NCBI GenBank assembly: GCA_944392335.1
Contig: CALXWJ010000062.1
Span: 1 to 64,000, forward strand
Direction: 5' to 3'
From: an uncultured Clostridia bacterium
GTDB lineage: Bacteria > Bacillota > Clostridia > UBA1381
Length of the DNA: 64,000 nt
Shown: in pieces, positions 38,149 through 48,344 of the stretch
Position numbering within the stretch: the first letter of the stretch is position 1
Layout: each line of letters begins with the position of its first letter
The notes under the pieces: generated by a model
The model's database searches: none
What the model was told of the DNA's origin: nothing
The model's input: the letters and a program-made list of their open reading frames with translations, nothing else
Translations under genes and position numbers: made by a program

Positions 38149-39468
38149 ATGATGGATATGAGAACTGCCGACGGTCTTGATACTATAAAACAGATAAGAC
38201 TTGCCGATGTTGTATCATCGGCGGGAAAAGATATAACTTTTTGTGCCTGTATTCATAAGCTGCGCAAAATGAGCGGTTTTACCTTTGTTCTTTTAAGAAC
38301 GGGAGAAACAGTTTTTCAGGCGGTATATTCAGCTGAATTATGTAAAAAAAATATTGATGATTTATGTGAGGGGACATATATAAAGGTGTCGGGGACAGTC
38401 ATAGATGATGGGCGCGCTCCTCATCATATTGAAATTCAGATAAAGGATTTTGAAGTTTTGTCAAAACCAAAGGAATTGTATCCTTTGCATGTATCGGATA
38501 AAGTATTGGGGTGTTCAATCGAAACAAATCTTGAACATCGCAGCTCCGCTTTGAGAAATCCCAGAGAAAAAATGGTATTCAAAATTTCCGAGGGAGTATG
38601 CGGGGGTTTCCGCGAATTCCTGATAAAAAACGGTTTTACAGAGATCCATACGCCTAAGATTGTTGCGGCAGAAGCAGAGGGAGGCGCAAATGTTTTTAAG
38701 CTGAAATATTTTGGCAAGGATGCATTTTTGGCGCAAAGCCCCCAATTTTATAAACAAACCTGTGTTGCGTTTTTTGACAGGGTATTTGAAATTGCACCTG
38801 TTTATCGTGCTGAAAAGCACAATTCAACAAGACATTTAAATGAATATATAGGACTCGATTTTGAAATGGGTTATATCAATGATATGTCGGATGTTATGGA
38901 TATGGAGACTGCAATGCTTAAATATGTCATGAATTATTTAAAAGAATATTACAGTTATGAAATATCGGAATTAAACATAACACTTCCGGAAATTGACAAA
39001 ATACCGGTTTTAACCTTTTTTGAAGCTCTCGATGTCCTGAAAAAAACACATAATCAATTTGACCTGGATCCGCAGGATGAAGCTGCTTTGTGTGAATACG
39101 CAAAAAAAGAATATAACAGTGAATTTATATTTATTGAAAAATTTCCCGGGCTGAAAAGACCGTTTTACGCAATGGATTCAAAAGAGGATTCGAAACTTGC
39201 CGAAAGTTTTGACCTGCTTTTCAGAGGGCTTGAAATTACTACGGGCGGTCAGAGAATACATGATTATGACCAACAGGTAGCAAAATTGAAAAAGTATAAC
39301 ATTGAACCGGAAGCTATAAAAACATATCTTGAAATACACAAATACGGTATGCCGCCGCACGGCGGTCTGGGAATGGGGCTTGAACGATTGGTCATGAAAT
39401 TATGTAATCTTTCCAATATTCGACAGGCAAGCTTATTCCCGAGAGATATAAATCATCTTGATCCATGA
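38149..39468 (+). CDS. aspS: Archaeal-type aspartyl-tRNA synthetase (probably Asp-tRNA(Asn)-forming)
   Basis: This is a 439-residue class IIb synthetase of the short archaeal form, not the 590-residue bacterial form with its GAD insertion. The OB-fold anticodon domain (about 15-115) is followed by the catalytic core. Motif 2 is YRAEKHNSTRHLNEY and motif 3 is GLGMGLERLVM. LEITTGGQRIHDYD marks Asp rather than Asn specificity. Its place as last gene of gatC-gatA-gatB suggests it charges tRNA(Asn) with Asp for GatCAB to amidate. Several ATGs lie together at 38149, 38152 and 38158, so the exact start is open. Confidence 0.9.
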   Translation: MMDMRTADGLDTIKQIRLADVVSSAGKDITFCACIHKLRKMSGFTFVLLRTGETVFQAVYSAELCKKNIDDLCEGTYIKVSGTVIDDGRAPHHIEIQIKDFEVLSKPKELYPLHVSDKVLGCSIETNLEHRSSALRNPREKMVFKISEGVCGGFREFLIKNGFTEIHTPKIVAAEAEGGANVFKLKYFGKDAFLAQSPQFYKQTCVAFFDRVFEIAPVYRAEKHNSTRHLNEYIGLDFEMGYINDMSDVMDMETAMLKYVMNYLKEYYSYEISELNITLPEIDKIPVLTFFEALDVLKKTHNQFDLDPQDEAALCEYAKKEYNSEFIFIEKFPGLKRPFYAMDSKEDSKLAESFDLLFRGLEITTGGQRIHDYDQQVAKLKKYNIEPEAIKTYLEIHKYGMPPHGGLGMGLERLVMKLCNLSNIRQASLFPRDINHLDP

Positions 39469-39554
39469 TTTATACAAAATCAACAAACCAACATTTAATT
39501 TTACAAAAACCATTTTACCTTTTGTCTTTTGTTTGAGAAATTCTCATTTTATTA

Positions 39555-39582
39555 TTGACAAAAGAATGAAATGTGCTATAAT
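39555..39582 (+). promoter_or_regulatory. Promoter of the glutamine synthetase gene
   Basis: TTGACA (39555-39560), 16-bp spacer, TATAAT (39577-39582). Confidence 0.8.
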
Positions 39583-39612
39583 ATTATTAAAAGAAATTGT
39601 GATAATTAAAAC

Positions 39613-39669
39613 AAGGGCGTTTTATTATATCGCTTACAAAAGTAGGCCTTATGATTACGCCCTTTTTAT
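39613..39669 (+). promoter_or_regulatory. Attenuator-like hairpin in the glutamine synthetase leader
   Basis: AAGGGCGT (39613-39620) pairs perfectly with ACGCCCTT (39657-39664), followed by TTTATTTAT. The 36-base loop contains CGCTTACAAAAGTAGG. The position between promoter and gene suggests conditional termination. Confidence 0.5.
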
Positions 39670-39696
39670 TTATCAACAAATAAGGAGGTATTCTTT

Positions 39697-41763
39697 ATGT
39701 CAGTATCAGATTTTTTTGGAGAAAATGTATTTAATCTTTCGGTTATGAAAAAACGTTTGCCGAAGGAAACATTTAAGTCGGTAGAAACAACAATAAAAGA
39801 AGGAACGGCTTTAGATGCGGGAGTTGCAGAGATCGTAGCAACGGCAATGAAGGATTGGGCGATAGAAAAAGGTGCGACACACTTCACACATTGGTTTCAG
39901 CCGATGACAGGAGTTACTGCCGAAAAACACGATTCATTTATTTCACCTACGGGAGACGGCAATGTAATTCTTGAATTTTCAGGAAAAAACCTTGTACGCG
40001 GTGAACCAGATGCATCAAGTTTCCCTTCGGGAGGGTTGAGAGCAACTTTTGAAGCCAGAGGATATACCGCATGGGATCCTACATCATATGCTTTTATTAA
40101 GGATGGTTCGTTATGTATACCAACAGCATTCTATTCATACACCGGTGAAGCGCTTGATAAAAAGACACCTTTGTTGCGGTCAATGGAAGCTATTAACAAG
40201 CAAGCATTAAGAGTATTAAAACATTTCAATTCAAATGCAACGAGGGTAATATCATATGTAGGACCGGAACAAGAGTATTTTATTGTTGATGAAAAGCTAT
40301 ATTTACAGCGTAAAGATTTAATGTTAACCGGTAGAACACTATTTGGTGCTCCTCCTGCAAAAGGACAGGAAATGGAAGACCACTATTTCGGACAGATCAA
40401 AGACAGAATTTCTGCTTATATGAAGGATCTTGATGAAGAACTTTGGAAATTGGGTGTTTGTGCAACTACAAAACATAACGAAGTTGCCCCGGCACAGCAC
40501 GAGTTAGCTCCTATTTTTACAACTGCAAATGTTGCGTCTGACAATAATCAGCTTACAATGGAAGTTATGAAGAAGATTGCAAAAAAGCATGGACTGGTAT
40601 GTTTGCTGCATGAGAAACCCTATGACGGCGTAAACGGATCAGGAAAACACAATAACTGGTCTATAGGAACGAATACCGGAGAGAACCTGTTTAAACCTGG
40701 AAAGAAGCCTATTGAAAATAAAAAGTTCCTATTATTCTTGGCAGCTGTAATAAAAGCGGTTGATGAGTATGCAACAATGCTCAGGGTTGCCGTTGCAACA
40801 GCAGGGAATGATCATAGATTGGGAGCCAATGAAGCACCTCCGGCTATTGTTTCAATATTCCTCGGAAAACAGCTTGAAGACGTTATTGAAACCTTAAAAA
40901 CAGGGAAAGTATCCGTTGAAGAAACATTGAGTAAAATATCCGCGGGGGTTGATGCAGTACCTCTTATCAATAAAGATTTGACCGACAGAAACAGAACTTC
41001 ACCCTTTGCATTTACCGGAAACAGATTTGAATTCAGAATGCCGGGCTCGGCACAATCAATTGCAGGTGTTAATTCTGCCATAAATACGGCTGTTGCGGCG
41101 TCTTTATCGGATATTGCCGATGAATTGGATGCGGGAAAAGATGTAATGAGCATTGTTATAGATATTCTTAAAAAGCATGACAGAGTATTGTTTGACGGCA
41201 ACGGTTATTCAGATGAATGGGTGGCTGAGGCTGAGAAGAGAGGATTGCCGAACTTAAAGTCTACTGTCGAAGCTATTCCTGAATTGTTAAATGAAAAGAA
41301 TGTAAAGGCTTATGAAAGCATGAATGTTTTGTCAAGAGTTGAGATAGAATCAAGGTATGAAATCCTTTTGGAGGAATATTCAAAAATAATTAACATAGAG
41401 ATGCTGACGTCTCTTGAAATGGCAAAACAAGAAATATTACCGGCTTGTATAAAATATGTAAACAGCCTTGCGGAGGGTATAAAGACCAAAGAGGCTATAG
41501 GGATCAGTGTCCCTGAGGAGAAAAAGACAGTTACCGAAATGGCGTCGCTTACGGAAGAGCTGACTAAAAATATTTCGGAGCTTGAAACGGTTAAATCTAA
41601 AATACCTCATGATGCTGATGCATTGGAGATCGCAAAATATTATGAGAAAGACGTTCTTAGTGCTATGGGAGCATTGCGTAAGACAGCAGATACGCTGGAA
41701 TGTGTTGTTTCAAAAGAATTTTGGCCTTTCCCGACATATGAAGATTTAATGTACAGAGTTTGA
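39697..41763 (+). CDS. glnN: Glutamine synthetase, type III (GlnN family)
   Basis: This 688-residue enzyme makes glutamine from glutamate and ammonia. The length and the early [19 protein letters not shown] segment (read in pieces) identify the large GSIII class, not GlnA. Catalytic-core signatures include [38 protein letters not shown] and [13 protein letters not shown]. It stands alone between its own promoter/attenuator and a strong terminator. It feeds the glutamine-using enzymes AsnB and GatCAB nearby. Confidence 0.96.
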   Translation: MSVSDFFGENVFNLSVMKKRLPKETFKSVETTIKEGTALDAGVAEIVATAMKDWAIEKGATHFTHWFQPMTGVTAEKHDSFISPTGDGNVILEFSGKNLVRGEPDASSFPSGGLRATFEARGYTAWDPTSYAFIKDGSLCIPTAFYSYTGEALDKKTPLLRSMEAINKQALRVLKHFNSNATRVISYVGPEQEYFIVDEKLYLQRKDLMLTGRTLFGAPPAKGQEMEDHYFGQIKDRISAYMKDLDEELWKLGVCATTKHNEVAPAQHELAPIFTTANVASDNNQLTMEVMKKIAKKHGLVCLLHEKPYDGVNGSGKHNNWSIGTNTGENLFKPGKKPIENKKFLLFLAAVIKAVDEYATMLRVAVATAGNDHRLGANEAPPAIVSIFLGKQLEDVIETLKTGKVSVEETLSKISAGVDAVPLINKDLTDRNRTSPFAFTGNRFEFRMPGSAQSIAGVNSAINTAVAASLSDIADELDAGKDVMSIVIDILKKHDRVLFDGNGYSDEWVAEAEKRGLPNLKSTVEAIPELLNEKNVKAYESMNVLSRVEIESRYEILLEEYSKIINIEMLTSLEMAKQEILPACIKYVNSLAEGIKTKEAIGISVPEEKKTVTEMASLTEELTKNISELETVKSKIPHDADALEIAKYYEKDVLSAMGALRKTADTLECVVSKEFWPFPTYEDLMYRV

Positions 41764-41785
41764 TATATTATATGTTATACAATTA

Positions 41786-41816
41786 TCTGCCGCGAAATGA
41801 CCGCGGCAGATTTTGT
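41786..41816 (+). terminator. Terminator after glnN
   Basis: TCTGCCGCG pairs perfectly with CGCGGCAGA, followed by TTTTG. Confidence 0.85.
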
Positions 41817-42004
41817 ATGTGAAATTTTATTGGCTATACAAATATATTTAATGGAATATAAACGGTCGTATCTGAAATAATGTACAATTTTATAATATCC
41901 ATATTGACATATATACAAAAATTTAATATAATATGCAGTATTGATTAAATATATTTACCAAAATATATGCTGATGGGAAAAGCAGCGGAATGGAGATAAA
42001 ATTT

Positions 42005-43375
42005 ATGAATATTATAATTGCCGGCTGCGGAAAGGTAGGTCAAAAACTTGCCAAGCAGCTTAACAGCGATGAACATCAGGATATTACAGTAATTGACCTA
42101 AAATATAATATCGTACAGCAAATTGTCGGCAGAAACGATATTATGGGTATAGCCGGAAGCTGTACCAATCTTGACACGTTACTTGAAGCGGGGATCCAAA
42201 ATGCAGATATATTGATAGCGGTGACCGGTTCGGACGAAGTGAATATTATAACATGTCTTATTGCAAAAAAAGCCGGTAATTGCCAAACAATTGCAAGAGT
42301 AAGGAAACCGGAATACAACAAAAATCTTTATGTTTTTAAAGAGGATCTGGGCCTTGCTATGGTCATAAACCCGGAACATGCAGCTGCAAATGAAATGGCA
42401 AGAATACTTCGATTCCCGTCTGCGATACAGATAGATACGTTTGCAAAGGGACATATTGAAATATTGAAATTCAAAATTCCGGACAGCTGTATTTTAAAAG
42501 ATATGGCGGTTGCCGACATTCGAACCAAGCTGGGATGTGACGTACTTATATGCGGAGTCGAGAGGAAAGACGATGCTTTTATTCCTGGCGGAGATTTTGT
42601 TTTAAAGGAAAATGATTTTGTAAGTTTTGTCGCGTCTCCTAAAAATTCCGCGCATTTTTTTAAAAAAATAGGAATTAAAACAAACAGCGTTAAGGATACG
42701 ATAATAGTCGGAGGCGGGGATACCGCATATTATCTTGCAAAAAATCTGATGCAAACCGGGATTCAGGTAAAGATCATCGAACAAAATGAAAAAAGATGTG
42801 ATGAACTGTGCCGGTTATTGCCCAAAGCGTCAATTATCAATGCTGACGGAACGGATGATCAGCTGCTTATGGAGGAAGGGCTTGAAAATGCCCAATCCTT
42901 TGTAGCATTGACTAATATAGATGAAGAAAATATTATGCTGTCGTTATTTGCAAAAAGCAAGATGCCCGGAAAGATCATAACCAAAATAAACAGAATAGCT
43001 TATGATAATGTTATAAACAATCTTGATCTGGGTACAATAATTTATCCAAAAAATATAACAGCAGAGTACATTGTAAATTTTGTAAGAGCGAAAATAAATT
43101 CAATAGGCAGCAACATAGAGACTATGCATATTATCCTTAACGGAAAGGCAGAAGCATTGGAATTTAAGATAACAAAAAATTCTCCTATTATCAATAGACC
43201 ATTGGAGGAACTCCCGATAAAGGAAAATGTATTAATAGCATGTATATACCGCAACGGGACTGTATTTTCGCCGCGGGGTCAGGATGTCATATTGCCTATG
43301 GATACCGTTATTATCATAACGCTCAAATCCGGACTGAATGATATTGAGGATATATTGGAACAGGGAAAGAAGTAA
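42005..43375 (+). CDS. trkA: Trk potassium uptake regulatory subunit TrkA
   Basis: This 456-residue cytoplasmic ring protein gates TrkH. It has two tandem RCK units: Rossmann NAD(H)/nucleotide-binding folds starting MNIIIAGCGKVGQKLA and, at about residue 230, TIIVGGGDTAYYLAKNL. Each is followed by a TrkA-C domain. The ATG at 42005 is preceded by GGAGAT at good spacing; an upstream ATG at 41990 is not. The next gene, trkH, begins 5 bases after its stop. Confidence 0.95.
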   Translation: MNIIIAGCGKVGQKLAKQLNSDEHQDITVIDLKYNIVQQIVGRNDIMGIAGSCTNLDTLLEAGIQNADILIAVTGSDEVNIITCLIAKKAGNCQTIARVRKPEYNKNLYVFKEDLGLAMVINPEHAAANEMARILRFPSAIQIDTFAKGHIEILKFKIPDSCILKDMAVADIRTKLGCDVLICGVERKDDAFIPGGDFVLKENDFVSFVASPKNSAHFFKKIGIKTNSVKDTIIVGGGDTAYYLAKNLMQTGIQVKIIEQNEKRCDELCRLLPKASIINADGTDDQLLMEEGLENAQSFVALTNIDEENIMLSLFAKSKMPGKIITKINRIAYDNVINNLDLGTIIYPKNITAEYIVNFVRAKINSIGSNIETMHIILNGKAEALEFKITKNSPIINRPLEELPIKENVLIACIYRNGTVFSPRGQDVILPMDTVIIITLKSGLNDIEDILEQGKK

Positions 43376-43379
43376 GGCT

Positions 43380-44816
43380 ATGAATTACAGAATGATACTA
43401 AACATATTGGGTTGGGTCCTTAAATTTGAAGCCGCCGCAATGCTGCTTCCCTTTGTGTGTTCGCTTATTTATATGGAAACAGCGGCATTGAGCTTTGTTA
43501 TTTGTATATTGCTATGTTTTTTATGCGGTTTTTTTCTTGCAAGAATAAAGCCAAAAAGCAAAATAATGTATTCAAAGGACGGATTTACTGCCGTTGCACT
43601 CTCATGGATTGTTATAAGTATATTTGGAGCGCTGCCGTTTATCATTTCGGGTTCAATGTCTAACTTTGCCGATGCTTTGTTTGAAACGGTTTCGGGATTT
43701 ACGACAACTGGGGCTTCAATTTTATCAGATGTTGAATCATTTCCGAAAGGAGTAGTTTTTTGGAGAAGCTTTACACACTGGATAGGCGGAATGGGGGTTG
43801 TCGTATTTTTAGTTGCGGTACTTCCCCTTTCGGGAGGGAACAATTTATATTTGTTAAAAGCGGAAAGTCCCGGTCCTTCGGTAAGCAAGCTCGTTCCGAA
43901 AGTAAGAGCCACCGCAAAAATATTGTATAGTATATACAGTGTAATGACATTGATCGAAATAGTCATTCTTTTGATCGGCGGAATGGATATTTTTGAAGCA
44001 ATAACAATATCCTTCGGTACGGCCGGAACAGGAGGGTTTGCGGTCAGAAACTCAAGTATGGCTGATTATTCCTCTTTTATACAAAATACCGTAACAATAT
44101 TTATGATCCTATTCGGTGTAAATTTCAGCTTGTATTATTTGGTTTTAGTCAGAAAATTCAAAGAGGTCCTTCGGTCCGAAGAGTTTCGTACATATATATT
44201 AATTATAATTGTCTCAACAACATTGATATGTATAAATTCGTATCATTTGTTTGACGGGCCCGGCAGTGCTGTAAAGCATAGCGCATTCCAGGTCGCTTCG
44301 ATCATGACGACTACCGGGTATGCAACAGACGACTTTAACAGGTGGCCGGTGTTTTCCAAAACTATTCTTGTGATATTGATGCTGATAGGCGCTTGTGCCG
44401 GCAGTACAGGCGGCGGGATAAAGGTATCAAGAATTATCATTGCATTAAAAACAGTTGCAAAAGAACTTATTTTAACGGCTCATCCTAAAAGTACACGAAA
44501 AATCACTATGGATAAAAGAATTGTTGAACACGAAACAATACGCTCGATAAATGTGTTTATTATGGCATATGCCGTAATTTTTGTGGCTTCAACGCTTATT
44601 ATCAGTATTGATAATTTTGATTTTACAACAAATTTTACAGCCGTTGCGGCAACCATAAACAATATAGGGCCTGGACTTAATGCGGTGGGACCTACCGGGA
44701 ATTTCGGCGGATTTTCCAATATATCAAAAATAGTACTGACATTTGATATGCTGATAGGACGACTTGAAATTTTTCCGATACTAATGTTATTCTCACCTTA
44801 TACATGGAGAAAATAA
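43380..44816 (+). CDS. trkH: Trk potassium transporter membrane subunit TrkH
   Basis: This is a 478-residue K+ channel-like transporter. It has the repeated selectivity-filter segments of the SKT family: ETVSGFTTTGASIL, TFGTAGTGGFAVRN-like (SFGTAGTGGFAVRN), ASIMTTTGYATDD and ATINNIGPGLNAVGP. About ten hydrophobic segments are visible. It forms an operon with trkA. Confidence 0.95.
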   Translation: MNYRMILNILGWVLKFEAAAMLLPFVCSLIYMETAALSFVICILLCFLCGFFLARIKPKSKIMYSKDGFTAVALSWIVISIFGALPFIISGSMSNFADALFETVSGFTTTGASILSDVESFPKGVVFWRSFTHWIGGMGVVVFLVAVLPLSGGNNLYLLKAESPGPSVSKLVPKVRATAKILYSIYSVMTLIEIVILLIGGMDIFEAITISFGTAGTGGFAVRNSSMADYSSFIQNTVTIFMILFGVNFSLYYLVLVRKFKEVLRSEEFRTYILIIIVSTTLICINSYHLFDGPGSAVKHSAFQVASIMTTTGYATDDFNRWPVFSKTILVILMLIGACAGSTGGGIKVSRIIIALKTVAKELILTAHPKSTRKITMDKRIVEHETIRSINVFIMAYAVIFVASTLIISIDNFDFTTNFTAVAATINNIGPGLNAVGPTGNFGGFSNISKIVLTFDMLIGRLEIFPILMLFSPYTWRK

Positions 44817-44887
44817 CGGTATAGACCGGTAATATATTTTTTATTAAGATTTATGCCGGACAAAACGAAAAAACAAAGGAGACAGCA

Positions 44888-45661
44888 ATGAAATTAAAGG
44901 AAATTATAAGTATAATCGAAAAAGAGTATCCGCCTGTTCTTGCATATGATTGGGACAATTCGGGAATGTTTTACGGGAATACCGAAAGTGAGATAACAAG
45001 GATAATTGTGACACTTGATATTACTCCCGAAGTTGTATATCAAGCAATTAAAAATAAAGCAGGGTTAATTCTTGCACACCATCCGATCATAATGGAGGGT
45101 ATAAAAAAGCTTTCGGGTAATTCAATGGCGGTTAAGATAATTACCGAAGCAATAAAAAACGATATTGCCATATATTCTGCGCATACAAATATGGATACCG
45201 CAAAAAATGGAATAAATCAGAAATTAGCAGAAATATTCAGCCTTAAAGATGTGGAAATACTGGAAAATGATAAGCCGTTTGATGATTGCGGATTGGGAAG
45301 AATAGGCTTGCTTGAAAAAGAAATGCCGCTTTTTGAATTTTGTGAAGTTGTAAAGCAAAAACTCAATACTCCTTTTGTGCGTCTTTGCGGAGAGAACAGA
45401 CCTGTAAAAAAGGTTGCGGTGGCTTCGGGAAGCTGCTCTGAGTATGTTCCGACCGCGATAAAAAAAGGTGCGGATGTTATTGTAACAGCCGACATGAAAT
45501 ATCATAACTGTATTGAATTTGTGTATGACGGCATAGCAATAATAGATGCGGGACATTACCCTACAGAAATAATTGTGCGTGATATTTTTAAAGAACTTCT
45601 GAAAAATACGGATGTGAAAATCATTAAAGCAGAAAGCGCCGATATTTTTAAAGTAAGATAA
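44888..45661 (+). CDS. Nif3-like dinuclear metal centre protein
   Basis: This is a 257-residue protein of the short Nif3/YbgI class, without the central PII-like insertion seen in Bacillus YqfO. The metal ligands appear as LAHHPIIM, SAHTNMD and DAGHYPTE. These proteins are often labelled GTP cyclohydrolase type 2 homologues, but the cellular role is unsettled. AAGGAG supports the start. It follows trkH by 71 bases. Confidence 0.9.
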   Translation: MKLKEIISIIEKEYPPVLAYDWDNSGMFYGNTESEITRIIVTLDITPEVVYQAIKNKAGLILAHHPIIMEGIKKLSGNSMAVKIITEAIKNDIAIYSAHTNMDTAKNGINQKLAEIFSLKDVEILENDKPFDDCGLGRIGLLEKEMPLFEFCEVVKQKLNTPFVRLCGENRPVKKVAVASGSCSEYVPTAIKKGADVIVTADMKYHNCIEFVYDGIAIIDAGHYPTEIIVRDIFKELLKNTDVKIIKAESADIFKVR

Positions 45662-45746
45662 ATATATTCAAATATTAAAAAAAGGAACCAAACAAAAATA
45701 TCGTGCATTAAATATCATTAAATTGAAAACTGAATACAGATATGAA

Positions 45747-45776
45747 ACATCACAAAAAATTGTGGTGTTTTTTTCT
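45747..45776 (+). terminator. Terminator after the Nif3 gene
   Basis: ACATCACAA pairs with TTGTGGTGT (one G-T pair), followed by seven T. Confidence 0.8.
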
Positions 45777-45789
45777 TTCGAAAAAATTA

Positions 45790-45815
45790 TTACTGAGCAG
45801 CCATACCAATAATTA
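45790..45815 (-). pseudogene. Relic of the 3' end of an XRE regulator gene
   Basis: GCCATACCAATAATTA (45800-45815) is identical to bases 51143-51158, the 3' end of the intact XRE gene, and the bases to its left are similar. Only the last few codons survive, directly ahead of the shared leader. Confidence 0.6.
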
Positions 45816-45839
45816 AAAAAGAATAAGATTGAAATTATT

Positions 45840-46093
45840 TACAAAAAAATGTTATAAATTGCCTAATAACCTGTTGCGTGTTGAAAATATATATGATAAA
45901 ATATTATATATCTCAATGAGAATTTGGGATTGTCATATCATAATGATTTTAGTCAAACCTCGACAATGCGGATTGGCGGAACACGAATATCAATCTCCAA
46001 GCAGATATGTATTATTCAAATCATATTGAAACATTTCCATTCCCTGCTAACAAATTCTGTGTTAATAGATTAAAAGAAAAAGAGGTTTTGTAA
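45840..46093 (+). repeat. Leader duplication, copy 1
   Basis: This roughly 250-base stretch before the first propeller/stalk gene recurs almost unchanged at 48519-48772. From about 45895 to the start codon only a handful of bases differ by eye. It ends with AAAGAAAAAGAGGTTTT before ATG. It holds possible short stems such as ATTGTC/GACAAT, and no recognised riboswitch. Confidence 0.9.
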
Positions 46094-48268
46094 ATGAAAA
46101 AAATATTTATAACTTTAATGATATTAATGACGATGCTTATTACAACAACCGTATATGCTGAAGATATTCCATATACTGTTGGCAGGGACAGTGTAGTTAA
46201 AATGACGGATTGTGCTTATAACGGCAATGTCTATGTGATGGTTGGCACAAAGGGATACATTGGTGTATCTGATGATTTGACAAAATGGAATGAAGTTTCA
46301 AATGTATGTTATACAGATATTGAAAATATTATCTGGGACGGAAAAGAATTTGTATTTATATCAAATTTTAATGTCTATAAATCTTCTGACGGATATAATT
46401 GGAGCAAGCAAGCATCTGATGTCATTGCCGGAAAAGAATTTCAGTATATAGACGGAAAATATTTAGTAAGACAGGCAGATGACGACAAAACAAATTCCGT
46501 TGTGACAGCACGTGTTGGTTTTACATCTGACTTTAAGAATTTTGAAGAAATAGACTTTTCCCAAGCTGAAAATATGTCTGAGCTGCATTATACCTTTACA
46601 CCTGATTTTTATTATATAAACGGATTTTATTTTGTTCAAGGGTTAATTCCAGATATTGTATATTCAACTGATTTAAAAACATGGAATATACTTCCCGAAT
46701 TGCCGAATAAAAACAACTCGGATAAAAAGCGGTTGTTATTTACAAATATAGGAGACTCATATGTTATTTACTATGAAGAAAATGATTCTGTTGTTGCGTA
46801 TTCAATAAGCCTTGATAATATATCAGAATGGACAAAGCATACAACAAATTTACCAAACACTATTTCTGACAGAACAATGCAGAAAACACATGAAGGCATA
46901 TTTTGCTTTTCGTCATTTTATGATGCGTATTACTCAAATGATGGATTTACCTTTGAAAAAATAGATTTCAGATGTGTTAATCCGGTTGTGAATGAGTATA
47001 TTCCGTTATCTGTTTATCAGAATAACAGTCATGCTTTAGTCAATCTTAATGAAACGAGAATCTGTGATAAAATTCAGGATGTTCCGCCTTCGGAACAGAA
47101 GCCTATATGGACAGGGAAAGAATACATCAAATATGATTCGACAGTATTACAATCAAGTGATGCTGTAAATTATTCACAATCAAATATATTGAGTGAGAAT
47201 TATCTTTCAATTTACCAAAAAGGTGCAACAACAATAAAATATACAGGCAAATTTTATATGGCTCGTGTTGGGGGATATGAGGATCCTAAAGGTCGCGGCG
47301 GTGCTTTGGAAAACGGACGCACATTATTCTTGCTTGATAATGAATGGAATGTAGTAAAAACATATTTGTTTGATGGTGATGTGTGCGATATGGCGTATTG
47401 CGGCAACAGATATTATGTTAAAATAGGAGACTTAATAAATAAAGATAAATATACAATTCTGAGTTCTGACGATATGGAAAATTGGGTTGTTGAAAATGAT
47501 ATGACAGAAGTGCCGATAAGCAACAGTAAGTCTGTTTTGCTCCCTGAATACGATAGACAAACATCAAGCAATATTTCTTATACATCAAGAGACACTATAG
47601 AAAATATAAAATTAATGAACGGGCAGTGGGGATTTGTTCCGGTAAATTATGAAACCAAGACAGATAACAATGTTTATATTATTAATGAGATATATGCAGC
47701 TAAAATGATGTTGCCTGACGGAGTCTTTATAGGCTTTTCCAATGACGGTGTTTACTATACAAAAGTCAGAATATCTGATGATTTTATTAAGCTGTCCGAA
47801 AGAAGCACAAATAATAAAGATGATATATTTTATTCTGCAAATGAAAGTATTGTATATAGTGAATATGGATTTAACCTGACCTTTAATATGAACGACATAC
47901 AGACTGCCTTACAACACGGTGAAACCGCATATGTTGAGGTCAACGGAGAAATTTTAGGATTTGATACAATGCCTGTAATTGAAAATGACAGAACGCTTGT
48001 TCCCCTAAGGTTTATTTTTGAAACACTGGGAGCGGAAGTTGACTGGATAGCTGATACGAATACAGCCCTTGTAAATGACGAGGATACAACGATTATGTTT
48101 TCCATTGACAACACAACAGCAGTTGTGAATGATGTTTCAAAAGTCATGGATGTTCCGGCAAGGCTTATCAATGATAAAACACTTGTTCCGTTAAGATTTT
48201 TAAGTGAAGAACTTGGATTCGATGTTGAATGGAATGAGGAAACAAGAACAGCATCTATCAGCAAATAA
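46094..48268 (+). CDS. Secreted β-propeller-like protein with C-terminal stalk domain (paralogue 1)
   Basis: This is a 724-residue exported protein with a signal peptide ending near TVYAED. The large middle (about 30-600) has repeated short units such as YIGVSDDLTKWNEVSN and VYKSSDGYNWSKQ, typical of sialidase/YCF48-like propellers. The last roughly 110 residues are a copper-amine-oxidase-N-like stalk domain, with LVPLRFIFETLGAEVDW and LVPLRFLSEELGFDVEW. Stalk domains often attach proteins to the cell surface or substrates in Clostridia. No enzyme motif was found. The 3' 340 bases and the leader are near-identical to the second copy, while the middle is strongly diverged. Confidence 0.75.
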   Translation: MKKIFITLMILMTMLITTTVYAEDIPYTVGRDSVVKMTDCAYNGNVYVMVGTKGYIGVSDDLTKWNEVSNVCYTDIENIIWDGKEFVFISNFNVYKSSDGYNWSKQASDVIAGKEFQYIDGKYLVRQADDDKTNSVVTARVGFTSDFKNFEEIDFSQAENMSELHYTFTPDFYYINGFYFVQGLIPDIVYSTDLKTWNILPELPNKNNSDKKRLLFTNIGDSYVIYYEENDSVVAYSISLDNISEWTKHTTNLPNTISDRTMQKTHEGIFCFSSFYDAYYSNDGFTFEKIDFRCVNPVVNEYIPLSVYQNNSHALVNLNETRICDKIQDVPPSEQKPIWTGKEYIKYDSTVLQSSDAVNYSQSNILSENYLSIYQKGATTIKYTGKFYMARVGGYEDPKGRGGALENGRTLFLLDNEWNVVKTYLFDGDVCDMAYCGNRYYVKIGDLINKDKYTILSSDDMENWVVENDMTEVPISNSKSVLLPEYDRQTSSNISYTSRDTIENIKLMNGQWGFVPVNYETKTDNNVYIINEIYAAKMMLPDGVFIGFSNDGVYYTKVRISDDFIKLSERSTNNKDDIFYSANESIVYSEYGFNLTFNMNDIQTALQHGETAYVEVNGEILGFDTMPVIENDRTLVPLRFIFETLGAEVDWIADTNTALVNDEDTTIMFSIDNTTAVVNDVSKVMDVPARLINDKTLVPLRFLSEELGFDVEWNEETRTASISK

Positions 48269-48270
48269 GT
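47928..48270 (+). repeat. Stalk-domain coding duplication, copy 1
   Basis: This matches 50582-50924 with about nine base differences counted by eye. The coding sequence immediately before it is not alignable at DNA level. Confidence 0.9.
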
Positions 48271-48278
48271 ATAATTAT

Positions 48279-48318
48279 ATCGAGGAAGGATTATTTACCT
48301 ACCTCGATTTTTATTTAT
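48279..48318 (+). terminator. Terminator after paralogue 1
   Basis: ATCGAGG pairs with CCTCGAT, extended by AAGG-type pairing, then TTTTTATTTA. Confidence 0.75.
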
Positions 48319-48344
48319 TATGATTGTTATAGCATTCAAGCTTA

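Noticed and set aside
39613-39664. Glutamine riboswitch (glnA motif) in the glnN leader
   Set aside because: Only a short AAGTAGG-like match was seen; the conserved three-stem core is not present, so the known class cannot be claimed.
45829-46029. 66-codon frame in the first propeller-gene leader
   Set aside because: No ribosome binding site. A one-base length change disrupts its 5' part in the second leader copy, and its conservation there is explained by recent near-identity of the DNA. Mentioned only as a question in the leader finding.
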